Shown here in pieces: positions 1 through 11,237 of a stretch of 64,000 nucleotides of DNA; the first letter of the stretch is position 1, and each line of letters starts with the position of its first letter. The position numbers and the translations under genes were made by a program. A model generated the notes under the pieces. That model did no database searches. It had not been told where the DNA came from and worked only from the letters and a program-made list of their open reading frames with translations. Source of the stretch: Eleusine coracana subsp. coracana (lineage: Eukaryota > Streptophyta > Magnoliopsida > Poales > Poaceae); NCBI GenBank assembly GCA_032690845.1, contig CM064420.1, forward strand, positions 65,212,707 to 65,276,706, given 5' to 3'.

Positions 1-286
1 TAGAATTACATTTATATAGCCAAATACTAAATACTAACTAGACAATTGCAAAGAATCCAAACGAATAAAGGCAGCACGTAGCACGATCCAAGTCTAGCTC
101 ATCAACACTCCATGTGTTTTGTGTTGGCTAGCTACGTATCCTTTAATTTCTTTCTTTGGAAGTTGGAACACAAACATAGAACATTGGCGTACGACAGGGG
201 ACGGACGGGCGCGCTCGGCTTCACATTCAGCAGCAGCTCCCTCTCTCTCCTGGCATGTTGGTGGTATCGTATATCTGATGGACGGA

Positions 287-1882
287 TCAGCTGGTGGCCT
301 GATGATCTCCTCCACTCTTGTTCTGGGAGTTGATGTAGGCGAGCCACCGCTGGAGCTGGCGGTTGTAGGCGCAGGGCCGCTCCACGTGGAGCAGGTGCCC
401 GGCCTTCCGGATGCCGTACAGGAAGCAACTCTCGCCAAGCTGCCTGCACGTCCACGTCCACCACTCAGCACGTGCCGAGCGAACAAATATAATTGGGAAT
501 TTCATTTCAAGAGGGGAGGAAGGTCCTTACTCTTTCATCTTCTTGGCGAGCTCCATGTTGAAGATCTTGTCCTCCTCGCCCCAGATCAGCATTATTTTCT
601 GCAACCAAGCGCGGCGACAATTTCATCATTTTCGTCTACACATGAAGTAGGCTTTTTTTTTTTTTTGTGGAGAAAAATGAAGTAGGCTTTCTCCAAATGA
701 ACAAGTGGATGTGACTAGCCCATCAAAGAATACTACTATATGGACCGTAAGCCCATGTTGACTAGTGGACTGTGGTCTAGCAATGCAAAGAAACCAATGA
801 CAGTAACATCTGTCACTGAAATGTTGGTACGATATTTGCTCTCTACCGGTGGTCACTCTCATGAGTCCAGTCCCTAATTTCCAGCAATTAGTTGTACAGG
901 TTGGTGAACAGATTATAGTAGGAGCGGTTTGGTTTGACTTGGTTAACAAAGATTATTTATTCATTCAGGGTACCTGTTGGAACGTGGGGATCTTGGCGTC
1001 CAAGTTGCTGGTTATTAGCCCCTGCAGAAGCTCCATCCTCTCCTTCCTGTTGGTGAACATCACCTGCTCCCCGACCAAATAAGTCAGCATATCTAACAAA
1101 CTACTAGTAAAAAATACAGGAAAGCTGACTTGTCCAGTGAACCAGTCATCACTAAAAACCAGGTTCTGATGCAACTGAAAAAGTAGTGAGTCAGTCACCT
1201 TGAGGTAGTCCTTGTAGAACCTGTCGGGGAACCACATCTTCCTGTACATGGAGATGGAGAGCAGCGCCTTGAGCCCCTTGAGCGTCTCCGGCATGAGCAG
1301 CTCGGCCGACGACCCAGCCCCGAGCCTTTCCATGGTCTCCCTGTTCACGGCGTCCGTCATGGCCACCACCGACCCGGACACGCACAGCGACCTCACCAGC
1401 TCCGGCCGCGCCTCCGCCAGCTTGAACGCCACCATCCCGCCGTAGCTGAACCCGACCACGTCGCACCGGGACACGCCCAGCCGCGCCATCGCCGCTGCCA
1501 CGCACGCCGCCTGGAAGTCCGGCGACCGGTCGGCGCTCGCCGTCGAGGACTTCCCGAAGAACATGAGGTCAGGGATGTACAGGTTGTAGCGCGACACGAG
1601 GACGCCGAAGTTGAACTGCCACGTGACGTTGCCCTCGGCCGCGAAACCGTGGATCAGCAGCACGTTCGGCCGCGACTCGGGGCTCCTTTTCCTCCCTGAT
1701 GAGGCAGCGGTAACTGATGATGGCGGCTCCAGCGGGATGATGCCCTTCTTGCCGACGTGGTGCTTGGGCGCCCAGATGTGCATGGTGGTGCCCGGCTCCA
1801 GCTCCATCTCGATGGGCCGGAGCCCGGCCATCTTCATCAGCCGCGATAGCAGCGGCTTCTGCGCCTCGATGAAGTTCACCAT
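287..1882 (-). CDS. alpha/beta hydrolase fold protein, 4 exons, 332 aa
   Basis: Exons, in transcript order, are 1882-1199, 1063-974, 598-531 and 443-287; all borders are GT..AG and the phases join into 332 codons plus TGA. The protein has the alpha/beta hydrolase layout. An HGF oxyanion-type motif follows LLI. The nucleophile elbow is GFSYGG near residue 145. A WGEED segment in exon 3 carries the likely acidic residue. GHLLHVERP in exon 4 carries the catalytic His. The family is the plant hydrolase group with the conserved VMFTNRKER and PTFQQKIMLIWGE blocks; substrates are not known. No signal peptide is obvious. Exon 1 is very GC-rich and the introns are AT-rich. I chose the first ATG because the family's N-terminus (VNFIEAQKPLLSRLMKMAG) starts there. 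The exon 1 donor and exon 2 acceptor were set by family similarity; the ORF reads on through intron 1, so a retained-intron form would not stop at once. Confidence 0.88.
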
Positions 1883-2798
1883 CTTGATCTTGATCTTGAT
1901 CGATCGGCTTTTCTAGTTTTCTTGGTACGTAGTAGATCGATGTGTGGTCGTGTCAGTGTGTCACGCTGTGTGTGTGCGGCTCATGCGTTCGCTTCAGTCT
2001 TGTATAAATATGGAAGCAGGGGTCGTGCGACGAAGGGCGGTGTAAGGACCGGCGACGGGGACTGGCGCGGGCCGGCGGACAGGCGGGTGGGATTTGGGTG
2101 GCGAGGGCCCCGATGGCAGCGAGACAGAGTGGCATGGCACCTAGCGCTCGAGGGTGCCGGGTTCAGTCATCTACCGGAATAGTGAACAGGTGCAGGCATG
2201 CTCGGTAGCTTGGATTGGTGCACCTAACTCGTCCTACTGTGCGATGATACCGCCGGCTGCTGTCTGGTTCTTTCACTCGTTTATCTTGTTCTAGAGATGA
2301 CTCGCCAATGAAGCTTTTAGGCTCTTCTTATTACGTAATATCATCGTTGTACTTGCAAAACACGACGGTCCTTCGTCGTCCTAGAAAATTTTAGTTACAA
2401 CGACACACATTTGAATAATATGGGTTGGTGTTTACTTGTGTTTTTTCTGAGGTGGAGTAGGTTACATTTGACAAGGACGACGAGCATTTTTTTTTTTGTA
2501 CGAGAATAGAAAGTAGAAACGCTGCCTAGAACGAACGGGTCTGGGACTTTTCTCCCACATTGCCTCTGGTAGAATGGCGATCAATAGCAGAGCATGCACC
2601 ATGTCTGATTTGAAAACTCTGCACGTACCATCCGAGTGCCGCACACAACTACAGGGTGAGCAGTTTACTCTAATTTTAGATGGAAATGGTTTACCTTTTC
2701 TTTTTGGAACTATTATGAACAGATTTACATGTCACAGAGATCATGATATATACAAAGTAAAACACATGAGCTTTAAGTCGCGGGAGGTTTAAGCTTTT
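1883..2798. other. spacer between hydrolase and MDHAR copy 1
   Basis: Promoter region of the hydrolase gene followed by the 3' flank of MDHAR copy 1. Apart from the possible TATA box I see no gene, RNA or clear repeat here; the short ORFs have no recognisable similarity. Confidence 0.5.
2003..2010 (-). promoter_or_regulatory. possible TATA box of the alpha/beta hydrolase gene
   Basis: TATTTATA on the minus strand, about 120 bases upstream of the start codon at 1882. Spacing and sequence fit a plant TATA element. The complementary strand reads TATAAATA, so the orientation is not decided by the motif alone. Confidence 0.35.
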
Positions 2799-2854
2799 TC
2801 AGAAGTCGCGCGCTTCGACAGGTACGGCGCGGGCCTGGATGTTCTTACTTGGAC

Positions 2855-2891
<37 letters not shown>

Positions 2892-5800
2892 TTGTGGCTG
2901 CACCAGTACGCGATCGCGACGATGGAAACGGCCGCGGCGACGCCACGCGTAGCTAGCCGTGGCCCCACCACCACGGGACCCTCCGTTCCTGCTGGCCTCC
3001 CGTACAACGAACGCGATGCCCTGCCTCGCGAGCTCGGCCACGTCCGGCACCGCCGCTCCGCGCCGCACGGCGTCCGCGATCGCGTCGTACTCCTCCGGGC
3101 TCCCGCCTTCCAGGAACGCGCCGGTGATCCGGCCCCCGCTGACCCAGAACGCGCCCAACTTGGGTGGCGCCGACGACGACGGAACGAAGTCCCCGAAGTG
3201 GACGGCCTCACCGGCGTTGTCACCGTAGAAGCGCCACGACAGGGCGAACACCCTGGAGTAGAAGAAGGGCAGGTAGTCGATGTTCCCGGCCGCCGCCGCG
3301 GGGCTCAGGGCCGCCGTGACGGCGTGCCTGGCAGTGCGGCGCGCGCAGTTCACGTGCTCCAGCCGGCGGACGTCGCCGAAGAGCTTGACGGGGAACGCGG
3401 CCACATCGCCCACGGCGTAGACGGACGCGTCGCTCGTCTGCATCTGCCCGTTCACCTTGATCCCGCCTCGCTCCATCGCCAGCTGGCCTTCGAACAGTTC
3501 GGTGTTCGCTCGGGCGCCGATGCCGACCACGACCAGGTTGGCTGGAAGGCGCGTGCCGTTTTGCAGGACCGCTGTGGTCACCTGTGAAAGCACACGCAGA
3601 ACATGGCCCCATCGGACTTTTGTCAAGGTTTCTACTTTCTGTTATTGGCATATTGCTGACAATTCTGACAATCAACTATATATAGGCTATAAAGGTAGCA
3701 GAATAAGCAAAACAGAGTTCAATGGTGACTTTGCATTTCAGGTAGCAATGTGAATGTCGCAGATGTGCAAAATATTGTAGCTTAACGTTACTAGAGATTG
3801 GTACGATTAAAAATTTAGATAATATGGCTGATAGTTAATATATGCATTATTTTCAGATGACATTTCTGAACATTCAGACAACCAGCTCGGAAAATAGACT
3901 TCCAGATAGCAGGTTATTCAGAGCAGAGTTAAAATTAGTTGAAATCAGTTAACATATATCAGCCGTTCAGAGGATCATAGCTTCAGATGTTGCATGTACA
4001 TTTTACTAGCAATTGGAATATGGTTCATCTAGAAAACTTCAAAGTTTCATGGGATGATCATATTGAAACTCACCTTCCCAAAGGAGACCTCCAAGGACGA
4101 AACCACAGTTCCTTTGATGAAAGTAACTCCTTTTGACATGTAGTAGTTTTCATAAAATTCAGCAAGTTTTGGTGTAAATAGACGAGACACTGCAAGGGAA
4201 AAATTGTCACATACATTTAAACTAGGCTCAAAAAGGATATTATGTTAAGAGCTAAAGTACATCTTACAGTCCTATTACTAACTACTCAGAGTTCAGAATA
4301 TTCATCAATAGCTACTTACTGCAGTATTTTTCGGGGAAAACCATGGTAACTTTTATATTATTGGCAACCAGAGCAGCTGCACATTCCATGCCTATGTATC
4401 CACCACCAATAACAACAGCATTGCCATCGGGGCATGATTTCATTATTCTGACTAATTTGTCTGCATCCTTGATGTTACGTAGATAACAGACATTCTCGGC
4501 ATCTGAACCACTCACTCGAGATTCTTCCAGCTTCAAGGCCTACATTATAAACAGATAAGCAAACATATTATGGATCAATATCCCCCATAAGGCATATGGA
4601 AGCATGAAAAACAGCATAGGATGAACATAAGGAACCACAAATAGAGTCCGGCATACCTTGGCACCTGTCGCAACTATAAGAGTTTTATAGCTGATAGTTT
4701 CATCATGGAATGTACGCAATGTCTTCTGATGCACATCAGCTGAAATTACCCTTGTTCCAAGAATAAGCTCAACACCTAACAAATTGCTGACATGTCATCC
4801 ATGATTCTAAACAAGATCCAGATAACCAAATGGATTTGACAAACTACAGATAAGCAAACATGAGATGTGCTGATGTGGATACACTAGACAATTACAGTAA
4901 CCCATTTTCACTTTTAGATGTTATACCTCAGTTGACATTTAACTAAATATATGGATTGCCAGCATGTAAAGAGGAATCAAGACAGTGCACTAGACAATGA
5001 CAAAAGCATACCATGTTTTTTGTACCATTCTGCCTTAAGTAATTCATCATTGGCACCGACACAAGTATGAAACGCCGGGAGGCGAGTACCACCTGCAAAC
5101 ATGAGAAAATCCAAATTCCCCATGAGTTTAACATCTCCAGCACTATATCAGTTGAGCGTACTTTCCATTCTACACAGCAGAGTTGGAAAATTGTTCGTCT
5201 ACTAGATAATGACGAAATTACAGGGACAAAGGCTTAATCCTTTTTAGAGGAAAAAACACTTTAAACTGAAACTCAATATTAAAAAATCATGTGCATTCTT
5301 GGGTGTGTTCGTTTCCACCCCTCTGATTTTTAGACGTGTCACATCGAATATTGTGATACTAATTAGGAGTATTAAGTATAGATTACTGACAAAACCTAGT
5401 CCATAACCCTCCCTCTAAATGACGAGACAAATTTATTAAAACTAATTAGGTCATGATTAGATAATATGATGCTACAGTAAACATCTCTTAAAAGGCCGTA
5501 CCCAGTGCTGAGAGCTCCCGCACTGTGCGGGGTCTGGGGAAGGGTATCAGCGGCAGGCCTTACCCCCGCCTGTGCAATGCGGGGAGACCGCGGCTCGAAC
5601 CTGGGACCTGTTGGTTACAGGCGGTATGCTCTACCGCTGCACCAGGCCCGGCCTTCAGTAAACATCTCTTAATGATGATTTAATTAAGCTTAATGAATTT
5701 GTCACGTTGATGCGCATTCAACTCTGTAATTAGTTTTATATTTAATATATATTTAATAATTATATATAACATTTTAATGATTGATGTGACCTCACTAAAA

Positions 5801-7655
5801 TTTAGACCCAAAGAAACGAACACACCCAAAGTAATTTTTTTGCTTCAATCATGCAGGCATCAATCAGCTGAAAATTATTCACAAGATGCAAGCAGCACTG
5901 GCAGTTGTAGTAGACCACATCCGAAATCAATCAATTTCAGCTGCACCAAACAAACTAGGCCAAATCGAATGCAAATTGCAAGAGCGTAGTCTTTAATTAC
6001 CTCCCGCTCAAGTGGAAGCTGCATGGCGTAAATCCATAGGTGCTGCGTATCTAGTGCGGGAGACCCTGAACTGAACTTGTGTGGACTCCCGAATGCAGAG
6101 TCGAGCAGAGGCCCCGCCGCCCCGCGAGAGATTGGATGCGCTTGGGCAGCGTAGAAGGTACTAGCCACAGAATCCACGAGCTTACCCTGGTTTCCGGGTC
6201 ATTTCACCCATGAACTCCATCAAGCTTCCTCAGTAAGACGACCCATCGCCGTCGGAGGCAGGAAAGGGGGAGGAGGGAGCGGACCTACGGATACTAGGCG
6301 GAGAAAAGGAGGAGGAGCATGAGAGACGGGAACAAGGAGGGAAACAAGTGGTTGGATCTCCGCTTCCACCATCGGCCGCAGCTCTCCGGCAAGTCCATCT
6401 CGCCGGCGGCGGGCTGGATGGGTCGTCGTGTTGGCAAACAGAAGGCGGAGGACCGCAAGGGCAAAAGAAGGTACCAATTTATAAATATTTGGATCGCGAA
6501 GAATAATTACGATCTCAGATAGGGGGCTTTTGTAAATATTTGGATCGCGAAGAATAACCACGATCCAAGTTAGGGTGTTTTATGTAAATATGTGGATCGC
6601 GGAGAATAACCACGATCTAAAATAGGGGGTTTTGAGTAAATATTTGGATCGCGGTTAATAGTCGTGATCTATTTTAGGGGGTTTCAAGAAAAATGTTTGG
6701 ATCGCGATTAATTTTAGGGGGTTTTGTGCAAATTGTTAAATTTACCGCGTTCCACGCCTATGCGGGCGATTGTAGCCGCTGGATCTACGATTCACGGCTC
6801 AGATGAAGTTGGATTCCAGACGAACGCCATCAGGCCGCAGCGCCGCCCGTTCGCCCGCTCCCCGCGAGGCCTCGACGGTCGCCGGCGGGAGGCTGGAGCC
6901 GCCATGATTTTTCGCCGCAGGCCGCCCCTATTCTGGAGATAGAACCTGTTCACCGACGAGGTGCTTCGGGTATTCTCCGCCTTTGTCGGAAGACAGCGGG
7001 AGGATAGGGATGGACGCCGCCGCCCGGCGTCGATGCATCGCTTCCACTGCAGGACTCGCTGCCGTTCGTCACCAAATCGAGCACATGGCCATAGATCTCG
7101 GTCGTCTCGTCTTATATCCTCTCACCGAGGCGGCCGATTTGCTTCACATCCCATGTTTCTTGTACAGCAGCTATTCTACTCTGCATTGGACCGTGAAGAG
7201 TTGATCCTACTGCTCTGCTATAACTATACGAGTTAGCTACATTCGTGGTGCAGATGAAGGTTATTTTTGCAATCCTCCAATGTTTATGGCACCTTTTTGG
7301 AGCAACCGAACACTCTATTACCTAATTATTAAGGAGAGGATTATGGTGTACCTTCTGGGAGCAAGTAGCCTTTGCTTAGGGCCGGACGTTCATACGGGGC
7401 AACCTGTAAGTGCCAGAAGAGCAATACGGTCAAATGGTTCCTGGCAGCAGAATGGCAGAAATGTTCAATTGAACAGCAAAAAGGGGAGTATGATAATTGT
7501 GGCAAGCACGGAAGGGAGAGGAAGCGTACATCCTCGTCGGAGATGATGCAGAGCTCGCCGGGGGCAGCGTCGCCTTTGCGGCGGACGAACTCGAGCGCCG
7601 CGTACCCCGCGGCCACGCCGCCGCCCAGTATCACGTACTCGAACGAGCGGATCAT
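2799..7655 (-). CDS. MDHAR: monodehydroascorbate reductase, proximal copy, 7 exons, tail frameshifted
   Basis: Exons are 7655-7530, 7403-7352, 5092-5012, 4775-4657, 4539-4320, 4189-4074 and 3581-2799, with phases identical to the neighbouring paralogue; conceptual product 498 aa. The enzyme reduces the monodehydroascorbate radical with NAD(P)H and FAD in the ascorbate cycle. Visible motifs are VILGGGVAAGYAA (FAD) at the N-terminus, VVIGGGYIGMECAA (NAD(P)H) in exon 5 and VYAVGDVAAFP (second FAD motif) in the last exon. Intron 2 is about 2.25 kb, against about 0.14 kb in the paralogue, because it holds a MITE, a SINE and one arm of a large inverted repeat. After the shared YAW/YVW position near 2950 the frame differs from the paralogue: the membrane segment is readable only in another frame (AAAVSIVAIAYWCSHK), and the annotated frame runs through a 35-base C tract as poly-glycine. 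The catalytic body looks intact; anchoring is doubtful. Confidence 0.85.
2857..2891. repeat. 35-base poly-C tract inside MDHAR copy 1 last exon
   Basis: An uninterrupted run of 35 C on the plus strand (G on the coding strand) near the 3' end of the MDHAR copy 1 reading frame, giving 11-12 glycines. Such runs are prone to length change and to assembly error, so the terminal frame is uncertain. Confidence 0.95.
5301..5827. mobile_element. Tourist-like MITE, interrupted by a SINE
   Basis: The ends are inverted repeats: GGGTGTGTTCGTTTC on the left and its complement on the right. The body matches the uninterrupted copy at 41252-41597 closely, including the AT-rich right half. Extra length comes from the nested SINE at 5491-5655. 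Flanking trinucleotides do not match here, so the target duplication has decayed. It lies in intron 2 of MDHAR copy 1. Confidence 0.8.
5491..5655 (-). mobile_element. Au-like tRNA-derived SINE nested in the MITE
   Basis: Read on the minus strand it begins GGCCGGGCCTGGTGCAGCGG, followed by TAGAGC and a GGTTCGAGCC box, the tRNA-like A and B promoter boxes of plant Au-type SINEs. It is flanked by direct repeats CAGTAAACATCTCTTA at 5475-5490 and from 5656, which are one copy in the uninterrupted MITE near 41.4 kb. That proves insertion after the MITE. Confidence 0.85.
6064..7262. repeat. left arm of a 1.2 kb inverted repeat pair
   Basis: This segment is the reverse complement, with many point differences and small indels, of 12578-13780. 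Matching landmarks are CCCTGAACTGAACTTGTG at the outer end, the GC-rich blocks with TCCGCC and CGCCGGCG, a five-unit array of about 52 bp repeats, and CTACATTCGTGGTGCAGATG at the inner end. Similarity stops sharply at both edges. The arm lies in intron 2 of MDHAR copy 1. No target duplication is visible, so it may be a rearranged duplication rather than a transposon end. Confidence 0.85.
6478..6740. repeat. minisatellite in left arm, about 5 x 52 bp
   Basis: About five degenerate units of about 52 bp, each with AAATATTTGGATCGCG followed by AATA, CGATC and a TTAGGGGGTTTT-like end. The same array, inverted, is in the right arm at about 13095-13360. Confidence 0.85.
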
Positions 7656-8180
7656 CTGACCTGGTTACGACGTGCAGTGTTTCTCCTACCGACGCCTCTT
7701 GGTTTCCCATGATCCATGGATGAGATTAAGTAGTAACCGTGATCGCCGTGCTGCTCGATGGTTCTTGGCTTGCGGAGAGATGGCATCGTTACGGAACGGA
7801 ACTATGCCTTGCCCGCCTATCTCCTACTTCCGCGCAGGACCCGACCCATGCTGTTCTTTCCCTCGCCCTGAAGGAAATTTTAGGATTTTTCTGGGTGAAG
7901 GCACAGGTGCTTCACTTCTTTGCTGAGTCACAATTGGATGCTAGTATTTCAAAGAATGGTAATAATGCCATGAAAAGGTGCAGCAGCATCGATCTGTTGC
8001 AATGTGGCCATGGGCTTACAAGCTTTTCAAAACATGGTGTGAATGGAGAGGGCACAGAGGATAAAATCTGATACACTGGAGCCACAGCACAAAAGTTTGT
8101 CAAAATACCAAGCTAAATTCCACCCGACGATCTCATTACATGGTATAAAGGATTCAATCAGATTATTAAAGTTTCAGGTT
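7656..8180. other. upstream region of MDHAR copy 1
   Basis: Likely promoter and 5' leader of MDHAR copy 1 (minus strand). Roughly 7656-7925 is similar to 15077-15820 once the hAT MITE is removed from the latter (shared GGACCCGA, TTCTGGGTGAA and TTCGCTGAGT/TTTGCTGAGT-type blocks), so the 5' region was duplicated with exon 1. No gene is seen. Confidence 0.5.
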
Positions 8181-8439
8181 AACCGGCATGTTGCTGGGCC
8201 ATCACAGGTCGTTGATGCATCACCACGCCTGTGTTCTTTAAGATATTCGTGAGCACAGGATGTCGGTAGGCGAGCAAAGTAGGCTGGTGGGGCTGCAGGG
8301 GAAGGAACACGTTGTTAAGTACAATAGGTTCAACAGTCCAAAGAAGGCACCGAAATGACATTGGGAGAAACAAATTAGTAGCAAATGCGTCCTTGAGCTG
8401 ATTCATTTCATCCACAATGCATATAGTACACAAAAGAAA

Positions 8440-10542
8440 TTACATCAGAAATGACTCACCCATATATACATCTGGGTAGGACCAACGAATCCGGCTGCAT
8501 TTTTTCAATAGAAAATGTCAGTCACAGATGCCTACTGATAGTCTATCACAGAAATCATCAAAGAGTACAGCTGAAACTTACCGAGTACAAATATTGATGC
8601 ATAGAGACAGCACTTCGTCTACTGTAAATTCGTTGTCATCATGGAAAACATAATAACTGATGTCCCGCATCTTGAGTGTGTTAGTTCCCTGAGAAGGAAA
8701 ATACATACATTACAGTCAAACAACAGCACAAAAGTATTTCCTGAGAGGCGAGACCACAGAGTGTACGTGTACCTCAGCATGGCTACAACAGAATTTCAAC
8801 TTTGTAGGATTGCAATTGTCTTCTCCAAGTTCGGATACTATAGAACAAAAAAGTTATCAAAGATGTACCCACTAGCATGTAAGCGTATGTTATCAAGAGA
8901 AAAATAAGAAGTAAAAATAGACAGCGTAGAAGCTAACCATCTCATGTCTTCCTTGAGATTCATGAGAAGAAGGTTCTTCCACAGCAACCACAAAAGTGTT
9001 TTTTGGTTTATATCCCTCATCTAAAAAGCTACAAGCCTTTTATAGAAGAAAAACGATCCAGTCAGATCAAAGGATCACAGGATGGATGGCAAATCATATA
9101 GTATACCTCTCTAACAGCATCTATTTCCTCATGGTAAGTGTCATCAACTAGACAGCCAATTACTCCATTTCTGCAGAAGGTAAATGTAATGATGTTAGGT
9201 TAGCATATCTGATTCAACTGAACTTGAATGATAAAGTACTACCTGAAGAGGATAATCCTCTGAGGCAACTGTTTCCGATGCTGGCGGAAGGCAAGCAGAA
9301 GCTCACTGCCAAAAAAGGAGAAAAATGCTACTTCCCCAGACAGAACTCTTATGCAGTTAAAGATCACATTAAACGCATGATTACCTGATCATTCCACCAT
9401 TCTCCTTCTTTGGAGAAAAAAGATCTTTTATGACAAATTCATCACTTGACTGGTAAGATGCCACACTTTTATACTTGCTGGCTCCAGGCCAATCCATTGA
9501 TGCCACCACCTACATGAATCCAACAAAGTATAATTGCCACCTCGACTGTGTTAACACAAAGGCTATTAGTACTACTCCCGCCAGACAGTTTTTGTTGACG
9601 GCAGGACAGGATTGTTAATTCATTTTTGAACTAATTGCCCTGTCCTACGTCAACAAAAGATGTCCGGAGGGAGTAATGATTATTAGTCAGTACCAAACCA
9701 GGGAGTAACTGACTGAACAGGATCGACACATGCAGATGCAATAGATATTGGACCGTATGCTGGTGTGGAGCATGAGATGTGAGCAGCAAAAATAGCGGTT
9801 GGAGCATCTGACACAAATGGTATGACAGTGTACTAAGGGTTCTGGTATACCTTCCTTGTGGTTTAGAACCTGATTAAAAGAGATGCATAACATGAGAATT
9901 ATGAGCCCAATTTTTTTCTAAAAAAAACATGATAGTTCTGTGACAAGAAAAATAACCTTTCTATTTATATCTCTAGCAGCATGCATAAGATACTGTTTTC
10001 TTGGCACAGTATCATCCCAGGGAGTAATACATTGATACACCATGTCAAGGCTCTCACATACCTCTTCAATTTTCACTGCGATTCCACATATGACTGTTAA
10101 AAAAATGAAAAAAAGAAGATTTAAAAAAAAAGGTGAATCTGAACCAAATGGCAATTTCCATACCATAGTTCCCTCGGTCTGGCAGAATTACAATCAGAAG
10201 TCCTAACTCAGCACCCTTCTTTGCTCCAGGTTTGCTCAAGATCTTTGAGATCTCGTTCTGCATTCCCCACAAAGCGTCTTCTATATCGGTGGGAGTGGGA
10301 CGACCAGAAGTCCCCTGAAGGTACAACACTGTTTTTTGGGAAAAATTTCTGTCATGATGATACCCAAGTCAGATGTGACAATTATCATTATGTGAGCATT
10401 AATAAGCCAAGGAAAGAGTTCAAAGATTTACCATTCAAATGGCCTTACAGGCAGGTTTGAACTCATCTATGAACCTGAGTGTCTCTTTACAGCTCATGCG
10501 AGAGAAACTGACATATGCCCAGCTGCTCACTTCTCCTGAAAC
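8440..10542 (-). pseudogene. degenerate Argonaute PIWI-domain exons, copy B
   Basis: A run of exon-like blocks with intact-looking splice sites: 10542-10432, 10314-10164, 10075-9957, 9509-9385, 9305-9243, 9170-9107, 9036-8938, 8837-8773 and 8688-8582. Translations match plant Argonaute MID/PIWI sequence: GLLIVILPDRGNY, VVASMDWPGASKYKS, ELLLAFRQHRKQLPQRIILF, IDAVREACSFLDEGYKPKNT and FCCSHAEGTNTLKM. Lesions: the first block has TGA at 10435-10437 where copy A has CGA; the exon that should carry the first catalytic Asp (GADVTHP region) is missing between 9957 and 9509; the second catalytic Asp (RDGVSE in active proteins) is Asn (RNGVIG); the AHLAA histidine region is not recognisable. The N, PAZ and most MID exons are absent. 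A slicer function is excluded; a pseudogene is most likely. Confidence 0.75.
9575..9673. mobile_element. small Stowaway-like MITE
   Basis: About 99 bp with terminal inverted repeats of CTCCCTCCG type (CTCCCGCCAGACAG left; CGGAGGGAG right), internal GTTGACG/CGTCAAC symmetry, and TA on both sides. It lies where the first catalytic exon of the Argonaute remnant should be. Confidence 0.75.
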
Positions 10543-11237
10543 CTATAATAGGTCAAAAGTGCATGAAATGTGAAGATGCTTTTGTACTACACTGGTGCAA
10601 CAGCTGCATAACAGTAAATTAATTAATTGGAAGACTTGCAAATTTAGATCTTGTTGACCAACACTTGCATAACAGCAAGTCACAGTGCACAAATCATCTG
10701 GTCACTATAATGCATATGTTAATTGAGCATTATGCTTGATGAAGATTAATAAAAGCAATAATGACTGTTCTCACTGCATTATTATCTGAACATAGTGAAA
10801 AAGTCCAACATTGTGTATTAATTGATGATGATATTCACAAATCATAAGATTACAATGGTTCAACCAAAATATCATGGTATTAATCTTCAAGAAAATATTA
10901 TTTACCAACAATGTTGCAGTGTGATTTGGAGGCGCGAAATATTTTCTAAGCTTTAGTTGTAGGTATCATTTTCAATGCATGATTGGAGACATGAAGGTGG
11001 TAATAATATTTTTTTTTTCTTTAGAAAGAACTGTCATCAATACAACTTTTTTTTTGTGACTGGAGGGAAGTATATATTATATAAAACTTTACCTTCATGT
11101 TGCCACGGCTTCTCTTAGCTGACTGTGCCACATCTTATTCCATCAGTTCAAGACGTGTAAACGCATGATCCTCTCTTGTCTCAGAACAACCGAGCAGTTC
11201 AGATCCATTATCTTCTAACATAATTTTGTACAACCAC

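Noticed and set aside
2892..3587. 231-codon plus-strand ORF opposite the MDHAR copy 1 last exon
   Set aside because: Shadow of a GC-rich coding exon on the other strand; no domain, while the minus strand has clear MDHAR similarity.
5551..5655. Possible tRNA gene on the minus strand
   Set aside because: The A and B box similarity belongs to a tRNA-derived SINE with target duplications; no full cloverleaf follows.
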